Shown piece by piece: positions 5,993 to 7,643 of a DNA stretch of 7,643 nucleotides (the stretch's first letter is position 1; every line of letters starts with the position of its first letter). This DNA is from JAXHTH01 sp034211115. GTDB lineage: Bacteria > Planctomycetota > Phycisphaerae > Phycisphaerales > SM1A02. The notes under the pieces were generated by a model that saw nothing but the letters and a program-made list of their open reading frames with translations, made no database searches and was not told the DNA's origin. Location: the NCBI GenBank assembly GCA_034211115.1, contig JAXHTH010000089.1, forward strand, positions 1 through 7,643, read 5' to 3'. The position numbers were made by a program, and so were the translations under genes.

Positions 5993-7008
5993 CGTGCCGT
6001 AGGGCCTCCTGCCCTGCGCTGTTTGAGCTCTTCCATCTCGGCCGCCGTCTGCTCGGTCCCCTCGACCTCGCCCGCCGGCTGCTGCGCCGGCGATGCCCGG
6101 TTCTGACGACCGGCGAATTGCTGCTCCCACGTTGCCGGGTCGGCATCCCAGCGATCGTCTCGGAGCCATCGCTCGAAATGGACGATGTAGCGTTCCTCGG
6201 TGCCGGCGGCGTCCGCCGCGGCGCGGTAGGCGCGGATCTGACCGAGCAGCCAAGCGTGGGGATCTTGGGGAGGATCGTCGCCGGCCTTGATCCGTTCGAT
6301 GGCCCGAGCGTACTGCTGACACGCCGGCCACTTTGCTCCGCGACGACCGTAGGCTTCCCAAGCGGCGGAGAACGCCGCCGGGTAATCCCGGCGCGATCGT
6401 CGGCTCCGACCCGGCGGAGCCGGTGAGTTTGTTCCGTCTTCTGTTCCTCGTATGTTCCCCGGCCACAACTCTGGCCGGTTCATTGGACTGGAATGGCCGG
6501 AACATCGACCCCGGATGGCCGGATCATCGCACGATGATCCGGTCACATGAACGGCCGGTCCGTCGTCCGACGATTCGGTCACATCGGTGTCCGGAACAAA
6601 GCCCAGGGTGGCCGCTTCATCGTCTGCCGTTCCGGCCATCATTGTGGCCGGATCAAAGCAGGGGAAGCGGTACGTCATCAGCGCCGCCTCAGCCCGACCG
6701 GCGCCGGCCCGGCCGCGTTTGCTCTTGATCCAGCCGCCATCGCTCAGGCGGGCGACGGCTCGACGAACCGTACGCTCGCCCAGCCCTGTCAACGCGGCGA
6801 TCGTCCGCTGCGCGGGGAACGCCTCGCCGGTGCTCTGTCTGCGATGTGCGAGGAGCACGAGCAGGACGCAGCGATCTGAATTGAGCATCGCCCAGAACCG
6901 ACGATCGAGCAGCAACCGATTGGGCAGCATCGTGAAGCCGTCCGGCCGGAGCCCGACCTCCGCGCGCATCCGATCCTTGCGGAGCTCGTCGTTCGCCGTC
7001 CTGCTCAT
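5989..7008 (-). CDS. Phage/plasmid-type replication initiator (lambda O-like architecture)
   Basis: This 339-residue protein probably binds the element's origin and recruits the DnaB encoded next to it. Residues about 26-100 form a helix-turn-helix domain (FPAQRTIAALTGLGERTVRRAVARL...GWIKSKRG split at 64-99), like HTH_36 replication proteins. Residues about 118-208 are a low-complexity linker with a 12-residue duplication (D/H-VT.SS.D..PA, 142-165). Residues 209-290 (YPAAFSAAWEAYGRRG...HAWLLGQIRAY...HFERWLRDDRWD) resemble the C-terminal domain of phage replisome organisers. The tail is polar. ATG at 7008 was chosen over GTG at 7017 because it overlaps the preceding stop as ATGA and has GAGG (7017-7020) 8 nt upstream. 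The linker DNA carries iteron-like repeats, so the gene probably contains its own origin. Family assignment is by architecture and is less certain than for DnaB. Confidence 0.8.
   Translation of the reverse strand: MSRTANDELRKDRMRAEVGLRPDGFTMLPNRLLLDRRFWAMLNSDRCVLLVLLAHRRQSTGEAFPAQRTIAALTGLGERTVRRAVARLSDGGWIKSKRGRAGAGRAEAALMTYRFPCFDPATMMAGTADDEAATLGFVPDTDVTESSDDGPAVHVTGSSCDDPAIRGRCSGHSSPMNRPELWPGNIRGTEDGTNSPAPPGRSRRSRRDYPAAFSAAWEAYGRRGAKWPACQQYARAIERIKAGDDPPQDPHAWLLGQIRAYRAAADAAGTEERYIVHFERWLRDDRWDADPATWEQQFAGRQNRASPAQQPAGEVEGTEQTAAEMEELKQRRAGGPTAR
6472..6537 (+). repeat. Three tandem 22-bp iteron-like repeats
   Basis: Units start at 6472, 6494 and 6516 and share TGGCCGG(T/A)(T/A)CAT(T/C)G, then diverge. 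The exact 22-bp phasing is not a multiple of three, so a simple in-frame protein repeat does not explain it. This favours selection on the DNA, as expected for initiator binding sites spaced about two helical turns apart. The third unit overlaps the perfect palindrome. Confidence 0.7.
6513..6584 (-). repeat. 36-bp tandem duplication (12 codons) in the initiator linker
   Basis: Two adjacent units (6549-6584 and 6513-6548) both begin ATGTGACCG on the minus strand and match at 27 of 36 positions by eye. They encode VT-S-S-D-PA repeats at residues about 142-165 of the initiator. Each unit contains a 24-bp dyad, perfect in one and 8 of 11 per arm in the other, so the duplication copies a palindromic site as well as peptide sequence. 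Confidence 0.75.
6519..6542. promoter_or_regulatory. Perfect 24-bp palindrome (2 x 11 bp, 2-bp centre), probable initiator binding site
   Basis: The arms CCGGATCATCG (6519-6529) and CGATGATCCGG (6532-6542) are exact reverse complements around CA. A dyad of this quality suits binding of a dimeric helix-turn-helix protein such as the initiator that the gene encodes. An RNA hairpin with these arms would also be stable, so an mRNA-level role cannot be excluded. Confidence 0.7.
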
Positions 7009-7235
7009 TGCCAGCACCTCGCAGCGAGCAGCAGACGAGACTTGAACGCGAGACGACGCAGCGGTTCAGGTGAATCGATCTCCAGCGACGCCACCGCGAC
7101 CTCGATGTCCCGCTCCAGTCGTTCGGCACTCGCCAGAGCGGACGGCGTGCCGAGGGCCCGAAGACGTCTGACGACTGCCCGCAGGCGGTCAAGCTCGCGC
7201 TGGTCATTGGCGTCGGTTTGCGGTACGATCTTCAT
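7005..7235 (-). CDS. Unrecognised 76-aa helical protein upstream of the initiator
   Basis: I do not recognise the family. The protein is charged and predicted mostly helical, with a heptad-like run (ELDRLRAVVRRLRALG, residues 14-29) and a second amphipathic stretch around ALASAERLERDIEVAVASLE (33-52). ATG at 7235 was chosen because GAGG (7244-7247) lies 8 nt upstream. The frame opens further to a GTG at 7358, but that start lacks a clear SD and would overlap the next ORF by 67 nt. Its stop overlaps the initiator ATG as ATGA, so it is translationally coupled to replication. It may be a small regulator or replication accessory protein; this is a guess from position. Confidence 0.65.
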   Translation of the reverse strand: MKIVPQTDANDQRELDRLRAVVRRLRALGTPSALASAERLERDIEVAVASLEIDSPEPLRRLAFKSRLLLAARCWQ

Positions 7236-7249
7236 GTCAAGATCCTCGT

Positions 7250-7282
7250 CCCCGCCTTCGTCTCTGGCCGAGAGGGGCGGGG
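7250..7282 (-). promoter_or_regulatory. GC-rich hairpin just upstream of the 76-aa gene's ribosome binding site
   Basis: CCCCGCC (7250-7256) pairs with GGCGGGG (7276-7282), and inside it CTCT (7262-7265) pairs with AGAG (7271-7274) around a 5-nt loop. The stem ends two bases from the GAGG SD of the 76-aa gene and fills most of the 56-bp gap after the 70-aa ORF. It could act as an attenuator, an mRNA 5'-end stabiliser or an operator. There is no T-run, so a classic terminator is unlikely. Confidence 0.35.
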
Positions 7283-7291
7283 ATGCTGCTT

Positions 7292-7504
7292 TCAGGGCGA
7301 TGCCCCGTTTCGGTGGGGCAGCGCAATCCCCGTCACGGTCGGAGAGCCTGAGCCGCACAGCAGTCGTTCCGGTTCGATGACGAGTGAGGTGGGCGGGCCC
7401 TTCTCCGCCTCGACCGCCGCGGGCGGGAGAGCTTCAAAGGCCGTCTGTGCCTCAGTGATTGGGGCGTGGCGGTCTAGGCCGTTCGGCCCTGCTTCACTCC
7501 TCAT
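7292..7504 (-). CDS. Doubtful 70-aa ORF
   Basis: This ORF starts at an ATG that overlaps the upstream stop by 11 nt, which fits the compact cassette. AGAGG lies directly against the ATG, too close for a good ribosome binding site. The product is Pro/Ala/Glu-rich without a recognisable domain, and its third-position GC bias is only moderate. If it is not a gene, 7236-7493 is a 258-bp leader containing two hairpins (7250-7282 and 7301-7320) and the small dyad GGCCGTTCGGCC (7477-7488). Confidence 0.3.
   Translation of the reverse strand: MRSEAGPNGLDRHAPITEAQTAFEALPPAAVEAEKGPPTSLVIEPERLLCGSGSPTVTGIALPHRNGASP
7301..7320. other. Small hairpin TGCCCC / GGGGCA
   Basis: A 6-bp perfect stem with an 8-nt loop overlaps the 3' end of the 70-aa ORF and lies 18 bp from the next hairpin. 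Two stems in tandem suggest a structured leader for the 76-aa gene and initiator, but neither has a T-run. Confidence 0.3.
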
Positions 7505-7643
7505 CCTCTAGAAGATACGACGAGGCCAATCCGCGAAAGACAGTACCCGCAAGCCGATACAGGGGGTCAGGTGATTTGAACCTCCTCAGCATTAACTCTG
7601 CGATCTCGATCGCGTCCTCTAGGTCTTCAGCGGCATCCGACGC
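7494..7643 (-). CDS. 3' end of an unrecognised protein (start beyond window)
   Basis: The minus-strand frame is open from the window edge to a TGA at 7496-7494, giving the last 49 residues. The sequence looks protein-like: an acidic helix (AEDLEDAIEIAELMLRRF, about residues 5-22), then PDPLYRLAGTVFRGLASSYLLEDEE. I do not recognise it. It runs in the same direction as the cassette and is probably its next upstream gene. An in-frame ATG at residue 18 exists but cuts the helix, so a start outside the window is preferred. Confidence 0.55.
   Translation of the reverse strand, partial: ASDAAEDLEDAIEIAELMLRRFKSPDPLYRLAGTVFRGLASSYLLEDEE

Larger units (their letters stand above)
6430..6660. other. 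Candidate replication origin embedded in the initiator gene
   Basis: This stretch combines 22-bp CCGG-centred repeats, a 36-bp tandem duplication, a perfect 24-bp dyad, further CCGG sites (6555, 6591, 6632, 6648) and a comparatively AT-richer flank at about 6421-6458 with three TGTTCC words. It corresponds to the linker between the initiator's DNA-binding and C-terminal domains. In phage lambda the origin iterons lie in the same part of gene O, next to an AT-rich unwinding region. The function is inferred from this arrangement only. Confidence 0.5.

Noticed and set aside
5993..6505. 171-residue N-terminal extension of the DnaB frame
   Set aside because: It is Arg/Gly/Ser-rich out-of-frame reading of the initiator gene; DnaB similarity begins after the tandem ATGs at 5992, which have an AGGAGG and an ATGA overlap.
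7560..7590. tRNA T-arm-like GGTTCAAATC on the minus strand
   Set aside because: Only the first closing pair fits; the next stem pairs fail and no cloverleaf surrounds it. It reads as protein in the open-ended ORF.

Overview
The window looks like planctomycete DNA, probably from a Phycisphaerae-like lineage. It is GC-rich. The left-hand gene encodes a giant secreted-type protein ending in the 'CPADFDGSG..D..DLL.LLG.WG' dockerin-like tail common in that group, and the integrase has the divergent box II (Q-x-x-R followed by SSCENDW) that I associate with planctomycete integrases. This assignment rests on protein style, not on a marker gene.

Layout. Positions 1-2544 (+ strand) hold the 3' part of a modular surface or secreted protein: a right-handed beta-helix with GGAI/FxxN rungs, a choice-of-anchor-Q-like segment, seven FG-GAP/VCBS-type repeats (probably a seven-bladed propeller), and a dockerin-like double EF-hand end. 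A 229-bp convergent spacer follows (2545-2773). Everything to its right lies on the minus strand and reads as one cassette of an integrated element. In transcription order it is: an open-ended ORF (7643-7494), a doubtful 70-aa ORF (7504-7292), a 76-aa helical protein (7235-7005), a phage-type replication initiator (7008-5989), a full-length DnaB replicative helicase (5992-4580), an excisionase/AlpA-like MerR-fold protein (4583-4287), an unrecognised 100-aa ORF (4290-3988), and a tyrosine integrase (3991-2774).

How it works together. The initiator plus DnaB form a replication module, and the excisionase-like protein plus integrase form a recombination module. From the 76-aa gene through the integrase, all five junctions are 4-nt ATGA or GTGA overlaps, so replication and integration/excision functions appear translationally coupled. 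The element could be an integrated phage-plasmid, a satellite or a small integrative replicon. No capsid, terminase, relaxase or resistance gene is in the window, so its class is open.

Most notable structure. (1) Inside the initiator gene, in the linker between its DNA-binding and C-terminal domains, lies an iteron-like array of CCGG-centred 22-bp repeats, a 36-bp tandem duplication and a perfect 2 x 11-bp palindrome. This is arranged like the lambda origin within gene O and is a candidate origin. (2) Upstream of the integrase, a 13-bp word occurs three times at exactly 66-bp intervals with the middle copy inverted. On the integrase mRNA this allows two mutually exclusive 13-bp hairpins, one of which covers the integrase start.
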